From assembly GCA_050084515.1 (NCBI GenBank), contig CM114271.1, positions 30,938,001-31,002,000 of the forward strand: a DNA stretch of 64,000 nucleotides, given 5' to 3'. The position numbers were made by a program, and so were the translations under genes. The DNA is from Blasia pusilla. Lineage: Eukaryota; Marchantiophyta; Marchantiopsida; Blasiales. The notes under the pieces were generated by a model. It saw only the letters and a list, made by a program, of their open reading frames with translations. It was not told the DNA's origin and did not search any database. Shown piece after piece: positions 46,686 to 59,240 of this stretch (the stretch's first letter is position 1; each line of letters begins with the position of its first letter).

Positions 46686-46790
46686 CAAATGAGCTACACG
46701 AGTGTGTACACTGGCATAGTTAAGAACTCAGCAGTTAAGCGTCTTCTAGGAAGAATAGCCCAAAGATGGGTGACCAGTTATGCAACACTC
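46686..46790 (+). pseudogene. 5S rRNA-like segment in the retrotransposon leader, antisense to it
   Basis: The plus strand reads AGAACTCAGCAGTTAAGCGT, then exactly 22 nt later GATGGGTGACC. These match the 5S rRNA internal promoter (A-box, intermediate element, C-box) with correct spacing; GAATAG stands for the intermediate GAGTAG. Similarity upstream to 46686 is weaker, and the 3' end (TTATGCAACAC) is shortened. It lies between the 5' LTR and Gag of copy 2, on the opposite strand. It may be a captured 5S gene or a 5S-derived short element. Confidence 0.65.
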
Positions 46791-47626
46791 AAATCACAAA
46801 TCCTGCAAAAACTGCCTCACGCCCAAGCAAGCAAGCTTGCTCCTTACTCCGCCTCTCACGCCCACTCGCCCCGAGCTACCACGAGTTGCCTTGAAGCTTC
46901 GAAATGCTCAAGACATGCCCCGTTCGCCATGCTTCGCTATGGAGAGAGGCCCAACCAGGCTGCCCCCAACGGGATAGGCGTCTCCAACAACAGACGAATC
47001 ACCAACCAACCAGCCCCTCCGATCTGCTGTCCACCATAACCAGACCTTGAGCTAGTCCGCAAAATTTTGATCAAAAATTACTCCACAAATCCTCAACAAA
47101 AATTGAATCTATTTCAACCAGAATTCAATTGGCTACCATAGTTATCTCTCCACAAAAAATCAACTACAACAGAGCTCTGTACTCTGAGCTAAAAATCAGA
47201 CAAACTTGCTGTCCATACACCTCAAGAATCGCAAATCCGACAGCACTTCCGCCTAGATTCATGCACACAGAAATCCACAACGCTCCACACACTCAAGTAG
47301 ATAGCTTCACATGAGATCACAATACAAGTAGCAAGAGGAACCTCTCACCCAATCTGGATGAACTTCAACAGAGCTTCCGCACTCCAAGCTCTCCATATCA
47401 GAAAACCGTCGAACACGAAACAAAATCTTCAATCCTTGATAACTTCCAACTCCCTTGACAAAATCCGGCGATCTAAAGCGCGTTGGAAAGCTCTCAGCAA
47501 GACGCTTCTTTCCCAATCAACCACGCACTAGATTCCTACCTCCAGCATAGGCCACAAGCCACGAACATCCACGGCTGAGTACACAATCAGCCCTAACTAG
47601 ATCCTATTGATCCACAATCAAAGCTA

Positions 47627-47652
47627 CCATCGATCTACTCTAGTTCTTTGAG
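47627..47652 (-). promoter_or_regulatory. Candidate primer-binding site of copy 2, self-complementary to the LTR
   Basis: Directly inside the 5' LTR the minus strand reads CTCAAAGAACTAGAG. It lacks the initial TGG of tRNA primer sites. Its first 11 nt are exactly complementary to AGTTCTTTGAG, present on the element strand in both LTRs. This resembles the self-priming arrangement of Tf1-type Ty3 elements. Confidence 0.4.
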
Positions 47653-48020
47653 TGAAATCCGTGAAAGACCTATTGTCATAAAACATGTATAGAATCACAT
47701 ACAATCGAGCCAAACCCACTCCACGAAGGGAGAATTCAGGTCAAAGCTTGCGGGAACCACCATAGCCAAGAGCTCTACTCACTACCAAGGCTAACTCCCA
47801 ACGCAACAGGCTCAACTCAAAGAACTTACTGTTCTTTGAGTGCACTCCACACTATATCCTCCAACCTAAGAGCGGGCCCTACTGAAAAAGTCACCCTCAA
47901 CTAAGTAACCCCCAATCCTATGTATGAAACCGCATCTCTACCTAGATACTACAGCCCTACATAAGGTATGGCCTCTACTAGCACACTATACTCTACGACA
48001 TAATCCTTATGGTCATGACA
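47653..48020 (-). repeat. 5' LTR of copy 2, 368 bp
   Basis: Paired with 40634-41001; TG...CA ends on the minus strand. Unlike the 3' LTR, it has no X repeat on either side. Confidence 0.92.
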
Positions 48021-48200
48021 CCCCCTTCCAACCCATCCCTTCATGTGTACATGATATTTATTTTGTATAGACAATAATTTAACACTTTCGGTGTTAAACA
48101 AGTGATATACCAAGAAATGACAACATTCATTATTATTTACACACAATCAATAATGTCCCCACATGATGGTTGAAATCCAAGTTGAGAGGGATTGGAGCAA

Positions 48201-48526
48201 GGTTGCACGGAAATGAGCAAGTCCAGACATGTTGACGGACATGCTTGGCCTGTATCTGAGCCCGCATCCAAGCCCGGTCAGAGCCCACCGCGTAGACGTG
48301 GGCTAATAGAGCCCGCACCCGTTGCGTGGCCCGCAACAAGTCTGCAGGGCGGGCTTGGCCCCCATTGGACGGGCTCAGGCCCGCACATGGCCCGCAAGGC
48401 GGGTTGGGGACAGGTTTCCAGCGGGCTTGGGTGCGGGCCGCGGGTCCCTGAGCACGGACATACATGTCCGTCCATTGGACGGACATGGACATGTTCGCAG
48501 ACACGGACTTTTTTTGTGTGCAACTC
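48201..48526. mobile_element. GC-rich TIR (MITE-like) element, copy 3
   Basis: The left end is GGTTGCACGGAAATGAGCAA; the right end reverse-complemented is GTTGCACACAAAAAAAGTCC. Subterminal GGACATG words occur in both orientations. The body repeats GGCCCGC/GCGGGC. No coding capacity and no clear target duplication. Confidence 0.55.
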
Positions 48527-51500
48527 TCAATCGGAAGAAGAGTTTAGTAAATAAATTAAATTGAAACTGATTCTAAAATGAAGTGAAGATTGTAGAAAAA
48601 TGGTTAGTTGTGCGGGTCACAATCAAGCCGTCATGAGATCATAGTTTTTTTGCAAAAATATTTCCGCAAATTTCAAAACATCAACATTTCCCAAGAAAAT
48701 ACAAGTATTCTCAGCATCATTAAATCCCCAAAAAATGCCATTATCCCAAACAACAATAAATATTGTTGGTTTTCCTATTTCGACCTCCATTTTAGGCTTA
48801 TCTCTGAGCCTAAATAGACTTAGAACTCAGACCATTTATTAGGAGCTCCGACCCAACCACCGAAAATCAAAGTGAAAAATATCAAGAAATCAAAGTGGAA
48901 AATTGTAGTCCCACCAACCTAGGCCTCACTTGGTCATTTGTAGGGAAATGATCATTTACCGAGCAACGCTTGTCTCTAAGAGCCAGGTCTCATGGATGGC
49001 CGTAGAGGTTGCATTGACCTCATTTTTGCACCCAATTTTTTTTTCCGACGGAAAATCCAAGAAAACACACAAATTATTTGTAATAACCACCCGATATGTA
49101 TTACTCATGGTTTCCATGACGTCGCGCAGTGTCTATGCCCAAAAGTTCTGGGCGCAGAAAAAGTGGTGACCTCCCATTGTTGCTACGACCTCCCACCCAT
49201 GGGACCTTGCTCTAAAGAGGCATAGATGTTTCCTAGACAACGTCAATCATGACTATTGTGTCGACCAACTCTCTATGTCAAAAAATAGCAAACTTTACCA
49301 TATGTAGTGAATACCCAAAATGATGTCTACTTGTGCTCTTCCTACTAAGTTGTGCTCTTCCTTTCTGATAGTAAACCTTGAGAAGTTTAGGTCTCCACTA
49401 GGAACCCATATCAAGGCGTCTCATACAACATGAGGTAAGCGTAGGGACCTCTTTTGTGTCCTTGTTTGGAAAATGAGGATGACTTGTTACGGCCTTTACA
49501 AGTACAAGAAAAATTAAATCCCTTGTAGGGAGGGCGCCACATCCCAAATATTTTTCCTCAACAGCGAGACTAGCCACGACATTGTGCTTATGTGGTAAGC
49601 TAAGATACGTGATACTAGACTCCATTCACTCCGAGGTTCTCCCCTGATTAGGGTGGTTTTTTGTGCACGGCTTTGAAATGTCAGAGAGCTACCACCAGTT
49701 TCCCTCCTCTGTGATCGTGGTGTCGTGCGTGAAACTCTGCTGATTGATCAAACGTGCTTCTGTTTGAATTTTTTTCCCCACACCTTCCAAATGTCATAGT
49801 ACTACCGCGAGCTTCCCTTCTCTCTGATCTTCATTTCATTCGTGAAACTCTCCTGATTGATGGAACGTTTGATCCAATCTGCTTCTGTTTGATTGAATAT
49901 GTTTCCATCTGATTTTCAATCATTCGTTTGTTCGTGCAATGGCAAGGCCATGTGTTCGAGGCTACCATCACCATAGGCCGCAACTTCCTAGGCGCCATCT
50001 TCGCAATTTCCATACACAGAAGGCACCGCCATTTCTTTTCCATCTCCATTCGCAACTCAAAGCATTTACCTACGGTTTCCTTACATTCACTCTACAACAT
50101 ATTTCGTTGCGTGAGTTTTGTTGCGTGTTTCTACTTGTCCACTTGCTGCTCTTTACTCGAGTCTGACTCGTGGATAAGACTGCGACTTACTTTCTTACAT
50201 AGCCTGATATTGCTGATTATTCTCCGTCCGCTTGCACTCGTACTAGCACTCACTGTTGGCTAATTCTTCGTCTAGTAGTTGGATTCATAGTGTTTTATTT
50301 CCTCACCACTGCCTTTGCACTTCTTACTTGCCCTTGCAATTCGTCCGCTCGGTGGATGCCTCTGTTGGGAGTGATTCTAGGTAACACATCTGTAACTTCC
50401 CGCGTCCTTGCAACGTTTTCTATTTCGTTCTTAGCTTATGCTACAGGGACAATTTTTGTATCGTGGTCACGTTCTCTGTTACGAGTGCTCTTGACGGGTT
50501 CATCCCTTCCTTGAAACCTTGGATATTTTTCTTAGGGTTTAGTTTGGATGTTTTGGGATATGACGTTACTAACTCGTATGGTTTCTTGCCATTTTTCATG
50601 GACTCTTGCTCTTGAGTCTCCTCACCCGTGGTAGCACTGCATTTGCATCAAGATTCTTGCTTGGTAGCCAAAGGTTCTGCATGTGGCGTCGGGATTTCTC
50701 TCATGGAGAAAATCCTTTGCAACTGGATGATGTGAGCCGATCAGGGCACTGTTGGAGGAAAAATTGCACAAGTTGGGGAGTCGGTGCCCAAAATCTCTCT
50801 TTCGAATCTCTTCATTGGAACTCACCAAAATCGTTGACAAACAGCAAGAGTTTCTTGGGGTTCTTGGCATCCTAGATGCAATCTGCTTATGCCGGATTGA
50901 TCCTCCTTTTTTCTTGAGACCCTACCTGTCGTTGTTCTCGTTGTTTTTGTTGCTGTTGCTGCTGTTTCTCCTACTACAGACTCTCTCGATAGGAATTCTA
51001 AGTGGAAGTAGCCCATTAGCCATGGCATTCGCATCCATTGTGTCCTCCGCAGTGGGACAAGCTTTGCTTGAGAGAGGAATGCTTGTGCTTCTCTTCACTG
51101 CTCGTGTGTTCTTCCACAATTTCTATTTTGTTGCGGGACTACTTCACAAGCAGCCGTGACTAGAGACTTCCGGCACACCACTATTATGTTGGAACGAACA
51201 TACTCGTTTCAGTTGGTCCAGGCAGACATCTTCCTTGATCTTAGCCTTCATGTTGACGGTTGTGTTTGATACAATGCATGTCTCATTGTGATTCTGGTGC
51301 GACAACGAACCCTCCTGATCGTGCAACTAGCCTTTGGAGACGTTCACGTACTCAAGCTGCTTCTACTCTTCCTCGTTGATGGAGTTTGGGTAGCTCTACA
51401 CTATTGGTGGTGGCGATCCATGGTAGTGGGTTTCTTCGAGCTCTACATCTTGGTTCGCAGCACGGATACTCGCATTTTTGTAGTCTTCTACTTCTTGTTG

Positions 51501-52640
51501 TCTGAGCTTGCTTGAGGACCGAAAAGAAATAGTCGAATGCAGCGCTCGTCAAAATTTGAGAGCCTGCACTCTCATATATGCCTCTCAATTACTTCCATTT
51601 ATTTTTGAAAGTAGTATTTAGCCAACAATGATGCAGAATGCCGACATGTTATTCAAGCTATCACGCAACAATTTCCTGTTCATATCTCTCTACATACTAC
51701 ATTCGAACCCTTAAAAATTTCACTCATTTTTTCTTCATTTGTACTTACACTCTTATGTGGATGCTTCGACTTCCAACTGAGGATCATCTATTCGTAGTTC
51801 AAATCCTACATTTTTGTTTATATTTATGAAATCCGGCATTGCAGGTTGTTAGTTTTCTGTACTAACATCTATGTGATTCACATTTTACAGGTCAAAACTA
51901 TAGAATCAGTCTCTTATGCTCTTGAGATATGTCATACATCCACTATCTTTGAAAAAGAAATCTCATTTATTCCCTGTTCATAGCTTCGGTTCCGGATGTG
52001 TCCTATCTTAATGTATTGTATATCTGTACTTTCATGGGGATTTGTTTAGCTTTAGGTCACTAATGTATCTTCTTGATCTTTCCATAGTCAACTTGGAAAA
52101 AACAATATTGATCCTAGCTACGGGTAGTAAACATATAGTATGCCAACCTACATATTATGCTTACCTATATTCGTGTACAACAAAGGATGAGTACTCTGCA
52201 CCATTGAAATAGGAACCCCATTAAAATTAACCTCTACAAAATTATTCACCCATTTCCATTACATTTGAAACTCTTGAAACTCTTAAGAGAGCCTTATTTT
52301 GTACTTTCAGTAGGAAGCTTATGCATGTATAAGAGGCACTGAAAGCTTACAATTTCAGAATATTCTCTTTCTTCAGTGATAACTAACTCACTTTTCTTAA
52401 AGCTGAAGAAAATGGTCAGAAGTAAAACTGCAAATAAGTCAGGTCTAGGCCAAAAGCCAACTAGGATTAAACTAGTAACATACAGCAAATCACAGATAAA
52501 GTTGACAAGAAAATCCTACATATTTGATAAAGATCAATAAGCCATACAAAGACAACTGAGCCAAAGAAAATTTGCAGATCGTAGAAAAAAATATTACCAA
52601 CCATATTGTAATGGATGGTCATTCGCACATAGCTACCTAG
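48527..52640. other. Region without a recognisable gene
   Basis: Hydrophobic frames around 49.9-51.5 kb show no domain. The 51.1-51.5 kb part is less AT-rich and could hold an old element or an exon, but nothing is identifiable. Confidence 0.45.
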
Positions 52641-52678
52641 GTAAATAGAAGAAAATATGCTCCTCTACATTTAGAGAT

Positions 52679-54421
52679 ATGCAATGTTGTGGGTATTGTG
52701 GGAATGTTCTTTATGGTAATCAGCGAACAAAGATATGTCTAGTACACTCATCAACATATCCACCCTATGCACTATGTAATGGATTCCTTGAAGATTACAT
52801 CATAGCAAAACCAGAGCACTTCGACGTTTGTGATCTATGTACTGCAAACCAACCACACACTACCTTTAATGTATACATGACATTGTCTTACATTAGAAAC
52901 ATCCTTACTGTTGATCCGCTTGAGCTCCAACTTTTATCTATAGTAGACTCCAGGATAGGCATTGAGAACAAGTTCAATGGGTTTCATAAAGGTTTCTTCA
53001 CAATGACATCTCTTCTAGACTCTCCTCTTGTGGCCTTCAATTTTAGCAATTCTCTATCTATAGGTGGAATTTCAGTTTCAATAAATGTAAAAGATATCTT
53101 CAAAATCAATCTTCGGATAAATAGGTTATACAAAGACTTCAAAGCCTTAATAGAATTACCTAGTCCTTCCACTCGCCTTGCCATACTTCCATCTACGTCG
53201 GTCAATAGCATAATAAAACAATTTCAAGAAAAGGGTCAAGTAACTTTTAGTATGAGTTATGATCCTTACTAGCCTGACCTAAATATTTTGCAAGATGTAG
53301 CCTATACATTACTAGTTAGAAGGTGTGCATCTACTGATATCTATTACAACGGTAGTATAACACTACATGCATATGCATCCAGCTGAGATAGTTTGCTTAT
53401 TGATAACATAGGTAAATCTCTAGGCCCACTTCTTACTATAGAAACTGAACTCTTCCCATTTTTGTTTCCATACCTTGGGGGTTATTTTACTAGACAGTCT
53501 ACATTCCCGGAGTATCTACGCAACCGTTCTAAACAAGTATTTAGTCCTTTCTCCTTGTACAAACCTTATGGCTTGTTAATGCACCAGCTTCGCCAATCCA
53601 TTTCTCTATGTTCAAATAGTAGGACCTTTATATTGAATAGAGAATTAGACAACCTTAGAAAACAGAAATCCCATCTACATGAAGCAGAATTATATACTCA
53701 TCTCTCTAAATATTCTATAAGTCCCCAAATACAAAGGAGTCCATCTTGGCATAGAAGGCATTTAAAGGACTTAAAAAAGATGGTCCACAAATGGGGAATG
53801 CTCCATTTTTTCCTCACTTTAACATCTGATGAAATTTCAGAAACACGCTCACCTGAGTTTACAACTATGAAAACCTTGCTGAAAAACTTTAATCCCATTT
53901 TCAACTGGAAAAATTCTCCTACTGAGTGTGCGCAATTGTTTCATATAAGGTTGCATTCTTTTCTCAGTTGCTTTATTTTTAATGGCCCATGCTAACTTGG
54001 GAAAGTGGTTAATTATTTGCTACAATATGAGTTGCAAGGAAGAGGTAGTCTTCATTGTCATATGATTTTGTGGTTAGAACCCTCGAACGTAGACCAGGTA
54101 ACCTCTGAGATATGTACATACATACCAACAAAAACTAATGATATTCCAAAACCAAGTCTATCAGGTTCCTAGAGGGAGCCATTTGATACTTTACTATCAT
54201 TTGTGTTGAAGAAAAAATTACATAAATGCAAAGATGGTGTTTGTGTTGTGCGAAAAAACCAGAAAAAACCATATTGTCGTCTTGGTTTTCCATTACCTGT
54301 GAACCTTGAACTCAATCCCTTCATTGATCTAATGACAAAGAAATGGAATTACTATAGACCATCTCCTGAGCATCGTAATGTGGTTGCATACCATTTAGTC
54401 TGGAAGTATTGGTCATACTGA
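52679..54421 (+). pseudogene. Helitron Rep (HUH endonuclease) part
   Basis: One frame runs from 52679 to 54421 with five internal or terminal stops and no frameshift. It opens with a Cys-rich start (CCGYCGNVLYG). It continues with the Helitron N-domain: LFPFLFPYLGGYFTR, SPSWHRRHLKDLKKMV, HFFLTLTSDE. Then comes the rolling-circle HUH motif as GRGSLHCHMILWLEPSNVD (about 54030-54090). A Cys-rich KCKDGVCVVRKNQKKPYCRL follows, with the second conserved region VAYHLVWKYWSY. Rep nicks DNA through Tyr residues; the first Tyr of that stretch (...HRNVVAYHLVWKYW) lies in the expected region. It is dead by point mutation. Confidence 0.85.
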
Positions 54422-54616
54422 TTTTACTTCTCTTGGGGGCTTATATGAATATTTAGTGTGTGACCAATACCGACTGGAGCTTTTATTTACTCAAGTATGC
54501 CCCTAAGTCCGAACCCACTGGCTCCTTGGACATTGACATATAAGAAGTTTCTTATATAAGAATGCCTCCATTCAATGTATTCATCCAGTAGTGCTCTATT
54601 CCAATAGACCCAAGTT

Positions 54617-56395
54617 TTGGAAGATCTAACCTTCATTGACTATTGGTCAAATTATCAATTGCTAAAAAATTATCCAAACCAACTTGCACCTTACATAGCT
54701 TTAGACAACCTAGGTAATATAGTCTCAAAGACTATCCGAGTAGCTAGATTTATTGAATTTCACCCGCTACATCAAACCAATGAATTTTTCAATGCAGTTC
54801 TTCTTTCGAATGTTTGCTTCCGTTCTGAAAGTACTCTATTATCCTCGAATGCAGTCAAGTGGACTTATATCCATGAATGCATTTTCAAGCAGATAGTGAA
54901 ATCAATTGATGATGTTTATAGTTTAGTTAAAGCACATGCCTTCAAGAACCTTTGGAGTCAGGTACATGTAGCAGAGATTCTTGCTAAAGTTCATGACCTT
55001 TTGCAACCTGAATATCATTGTCAGGTTTCATTGATATTAGAGATCTGATGTCGGTCCAATCTGCTCCACAATCACAACAATGTAAATTAGATATATCACA
55101 TCATAATGAACCTGACATAAGTGATCTGAACCCTGAACAATCTGAACTTTTTCATCTCTTCAAAAGCATGAAATCTCGTCTAGTACTACTCAAAGGTCCT
55201 CTTGGATGTGGGAAAACAGTTTTCATCACATTCATGATAACTATTGGAAATAAAAAAAGATGTCTCCAATTTTAACTGTAACAACAAGTATTGCAACTGT
55301 GAGACTTCGCAGTGATGCTACTAGTGTCCATTTGGCGTTTGCAATACCAATAAAAGGTGATCTTCCTTGTATGAATGTTGCATCTAATACCTATTTGAGA
55401 CTTAAGATATCTCAAGTTATAGTTATAGATGGGTGTTCCATGCTCACGCCTAAGTTACTTCAAATCATAGCCATGCGTTTAAATGAGGTATCATATTCAA
55501 CATCCCCTACTCCTTTTGGTGGCAAATTGGTAGTCTTGGTTGGAGACTTATGCCAATTACCACCAGTTTGTTTTCACAGATGTTTTGAATTCTGCAGAAA
55601 TTGTCACATCAACTCCTCTACATTCTTCGATGATATCTTTACTCTTGAACTTACCACTCCAATGAGACATGCTACACATCCATCGTATCTCTTGTTTCTA
55701 AACTCTATCAGGCTTTGCATTTCCACTCAGGATCAGATAAATGATTGTCTATCTTCTTGTTTTGTCCTCGAGTCTGATGCCATTGATTTTATTAACAATG
55801 ATAGAGTAATAGTTTGTACTCATTGCAAAGAAGTATAAATTTTCAATGTCTTAGCACTTAGAAGGCACTTTGGCGATGTGTCAATTATAGAAGTATATAT
55901 TATATCAGATGCCCCTCCAACACCTGAATTTATTTTCTGGTTACAAGATGAAGCATTTTACCAGTTGCCTTTTGTGGCCCTCCATTGCACAGTCATGTTA
56001 ACATCCATAATTAACTTGAGTATACAAGCTGCTAATAGATCCTTAGCAGAAGTTTCTGACCTTATTTACAAAGACACTGACATAGTATAGATTCAGGTTA
56101 GGATTCTGTCAAGTGGCAAGTTTGTTACCATACCTAAGAGAAAATTCGCAACATTGAGGTATGATTCGGATCGCAAATATGTTAAGAAAACTTTTCCTCT
56201 TATTCTTGGGTATGCCATGACTGCTCACAAAATTCAAGGCTTGATCAAATATAAGTGGACATTGTCTTCTCGTAATCAAATCTATTTTTGCACTTGGACT
56301 TACTTATGTTATGTTATCTAGGATTAAGAGTAGAAACCGGCTAAAAATGTTTGGCAAGTTGCAACTTGATGATTTTAAAGTGTTTGATACTGTCT
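54617..56395 (+). pseudogene. Helitron Pif1-type helicase part
   Basis: Three broken frames continue the Rep. The Walker A motif is LLKGPLGCGKTVF at about 55190-55220. Walker B is degraded: VIVIDGCSMLTP, with Gly for the Glu of the usual DE. Motif III is intact as GGKLVVLVGDLCQLPPVCF, and the C-terminal LGYAMTAHKIQG is at about 56205-56240. These define the SF1B helicase fused to Rep in Helitrons. Frames change near 55250 and 55850. I could not fix the element's TC and CTRR ends. Confidence 0.8.
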
Positions 56396-56436
56396 AACAA
56401 TACTCACAAACGCTGATTTTTTTCTACAAGAGTTAT

Positions 56437-58523
56437 TATGGCTTCTCGCAAAAATTCTCCAAGGACACACTCAAGTAGATTATCAAATCAGACTCACAAT
56501 CTTGTTGAGCAATCTCAAATTGGCAGAGAAGCATCTCTGCATCTACATGATGGAAATCCAAGAAACATCAACGCTTGTCCTCATCTACATCAATAAATCA
56601 GCAAAACCAAGCACCATCTGAGGTTTGTTATTTCTTTTCTTCTATTCTTCTTTCAATCCTTGCACTCCCTCACATTCTTTCTAACCTTGTGTTATCAGGT
56701 CCCTGTCAATTACCAAGACTTTGCACATATGAACTTAAACGACATAAACACTCTTCAAGAGGAAATCAGGCCAAGATACACAAGCTTGACAGAGAACCAG
56801 GATAATCTTGGTGTCATGCCAGCTTTTTGGGAACACGGCATCACTAGGAAAACAATTCAGACTTTCATTACAAAAGGGCAAGCATGGGATTCCAAATTCC
56901 AAAGAATTCACAAAGATGGATCCTCCTCACGTACAAATCAAAATTTCTTTCATGTAGTCTTCATTGGATATCTGAAAGAGCACTCAAGTTCTATAGATAT
57001 CCACTTGTATGGGAGTACTTCAACACTTTTGCGTGACTCTTATTTCTTATGTGTTTCAGGAATACAAAAAGAAGCTTTGAGATTCAGAAATTTTGATTTC
57101 AAAGAGTCATTACTAACAAGGAAGGATGCAACCCGCCTATTCAACCTGATCTCTAGGGCCATACGCATGGAGCAACTACGTATGCTTAGGCATGAAACGC
57201 ATTTGCCTATTGGCATGTTCCTAGATCTAACATTTGTGAAAGCAAGCCACTTGCTTGAGCGCATGAAAACGGCACGAGACAATGGCCAGTTACCCGAGTT
57301 TGTACCTCTTCCAATAGATTTAGATAACTCCCACAACTTTCCCTTGTTTCCTAACTTTAATGATGTAATCATTATATCTTCAACACCTGGAACAAGCAAC
57401 AAGCATACCGCAACATCTATTTTGCAAACTTGTTTGCAAGTCGTGTTAAAAATGAAACCTTCTCCACTCCATCAAGTGACAATTACGACACTGCTCCTAC
57501 TCTTGCATCGCCCAACAAGCGCAAATGCTCTTAACTTCCATCATTCGTAGGTATTTACCCACACACTTCTTCACAGTATTTTTTCTTTGTGTAATTGATG
57601 CTACTTTATGTTCTGATATCCATTTCTTCTTTAGCTTAAACTCATATTTTCGCTGCCCTTTTTGTGCAGGCCTTTGTTGCTGCTTTAGATCAGATACCTA
57701 CTTCAGCATTAGCTATATATTTTAGCAGTTTTTTTGAACATATTCTACTTTATTTTTTGCATTCACCTATATCTATATCCAACACTTCCTACCATTTCTT
57801 CACATGGTTTTTACAATGCTGGAAAAACTAAAGGCATTTACATGTTTTTACTTCAAACTATGCACCAACACTTGGATTGATGGTTTTTTTAGTTATTGGA
57901 ATTCGGCTTTACCGAATTATTATTGTGTTTTTTCTTCTATGTAACAATGTGTTTTCTAATTTACTATGTGTTTTTTCATTCTTGTTCTTTGTCTTCTGAT
58001 TGTATACATGGGCAATTAAATATGCACCCCGATAATATAGTTTCTTTAACATTTCCATCTCATGTTCTTCATTTCTTTTTTTCCTTATTTCTCTTTTGCA
58101 TTTTGTTACTCTTCAATTTATCATGATTCTACTGTTTCTTAGGACTTACTTAAGTGTTTCTTTCCGTAACTCCAGAGAAGAAATTTACGTACGCGCCAAC
58201 CTGCATGACGTGGACCATTTCACCAAGTTGAGTCCACCACATCTCATCAGCGCTTCTATCACCATAGTAATGTTCATCTGTCATTGCAAGATCATGTGGA
58301 ACATTCATTAACGGATTTACCAGATGCCTACAAAGATTTTGTTCCTGCTGCACATACGGCTCAAAAGCAGATTTCAGCCTTATCAACTCTAGTTGATCTT
58401 CTCACTAATTTGCTCCAGAATGCACTACAAGATAATGAGAAAAATACTACTCATATAGCAGATTTGAAGACACAACTCAAGGAATGCAGAGCACAATTTT
58501 CTGATTTCTCCAAACAGTTTTAG
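56437..58523 (+). pseudogene. Unrecognised spliced ORF downstream of the Helitron helicase
   Basis: It starts with MASRKNSPRTHSSRLS at 56437. Probable exons are 56437-56622, 56699-about 57550, a short one from about 57670 (AFVAALDQIPTSALA), and about 58172-58523, with GT/AG borders (CTGAG|GTTTGT; TTATCAG|GTCCC; GTGCAG|GCCTT; CTCCAG|AGAAG). The second exon encodes a globular domain (PAFWEHGITRKTIQTFITKG, FRNFDFKESLLTRKDATRLF). The last is helical and ends LKECRAQFSDFSKQF-stop. At least two one-base frameshifts and one TGA break it. It is not an RPA-like Helitron companion that I recognise. It may be a second Helitron protein or captured host exons. Confidence 0.4.
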
Positions 58524-58969
58524 CTTACAGTAGAATATTTTGGAACTCTATTGACTCTACATCTATGAGTCTACTTTACATGTAGGGTTGAACATTATCA
58601 AATCACTGCTGTATTTGCTTCAGGCTCACCATTGAAGATTCACTCTAGACGTTAGATTTGTAATCTCCAATCACCTCTGCCTTACAGTAGAGTAAGTTAG
58701 AGCTCTATTGAATCTTCATCTATGACTCTACTTTCCATTACGGATTTTACATCATGTTATGGTTACTGTATTTGCTTCATTACTACCATTGCAATTTCAC
58801 TCTTCAAGTTTGAATTCTATACTTCAAACAATTTTTCAATACAGAAAACTATTTTGGAACTTTACTACATGTCATCTTTGAGTCCAGAGATCTGGGATTT
58901 TCTTGAATGTTACTAATTCACGCTGCAACTTTACACGGCGAGTTTCCTACCATTCTTAAGCCACTATTT

Positions 58970-59240
58970 TCTTTTGCTGTTCAATCTTACTTACTTCACA
59001 GTATGTTCAGTTGTCAATCATCTTCAAACACACTCATTCACGTCTACATTAATCAATGATAAAACATTCCAAAGTTCTTATTCATTTATGCTCACTTTGA
59101 CATTTTTTCTTCTGCTGTTCAATCTTTCTTCACAGTGTTTTCTGTTGACAATCACCTTCAAACACACTCACTCATGTTTATTATAATCGATGATAAAACA
59201 ATCCAAAGTTCTTATTCATTTCAACTCACTTTGACATTTT
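58970..59240 (+). repeat. Imperfect tandem duplication, 134-bp period
   Basis: Shared words such as CAAACACACTCA and CCAAAGTTCTTATTCATTT recur exactly 134 bp apart (59071 and 59205). It is AT-rich and non-coding, possibly near the 3' end of the Helitron. Confidence 0.75.

Larger units (their letters stand above)
40531..48020 (-). mobile_element. DNMT- and PHD-encoding Ty3/gypsy element, copy 2, RT-deleted
   Basis: Minus-strand order: 5' LTR (48020-47653), primer site, leader with a 5S-like segment, Gag, protease, DNA methyltransferase, integrase, PHD finger, poly-purine tract, repeat X2, 3' LTR (41001-40634), repeat X1. From 45980 to the deletion junction near 42393 the coding sequence is one continuous frame, interrupted only by five TAG codons. 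RT and RNase H are gone: methyltransferase codons run straight into integrase sequence. The two LTRs differ at about 15 of 368 positions with no indels. Flanking bases (ACAAC left of the LTR, CCCCC right) show no target duplication. Confidence 0.85.

Noticed and set aside
49928-51515. Hydrophobic frames resembling membrane proteins
   Set aside because: Leu/Phe richness comes from T-rich DNA; the frames overlap in several registers and no domain is recognisable.
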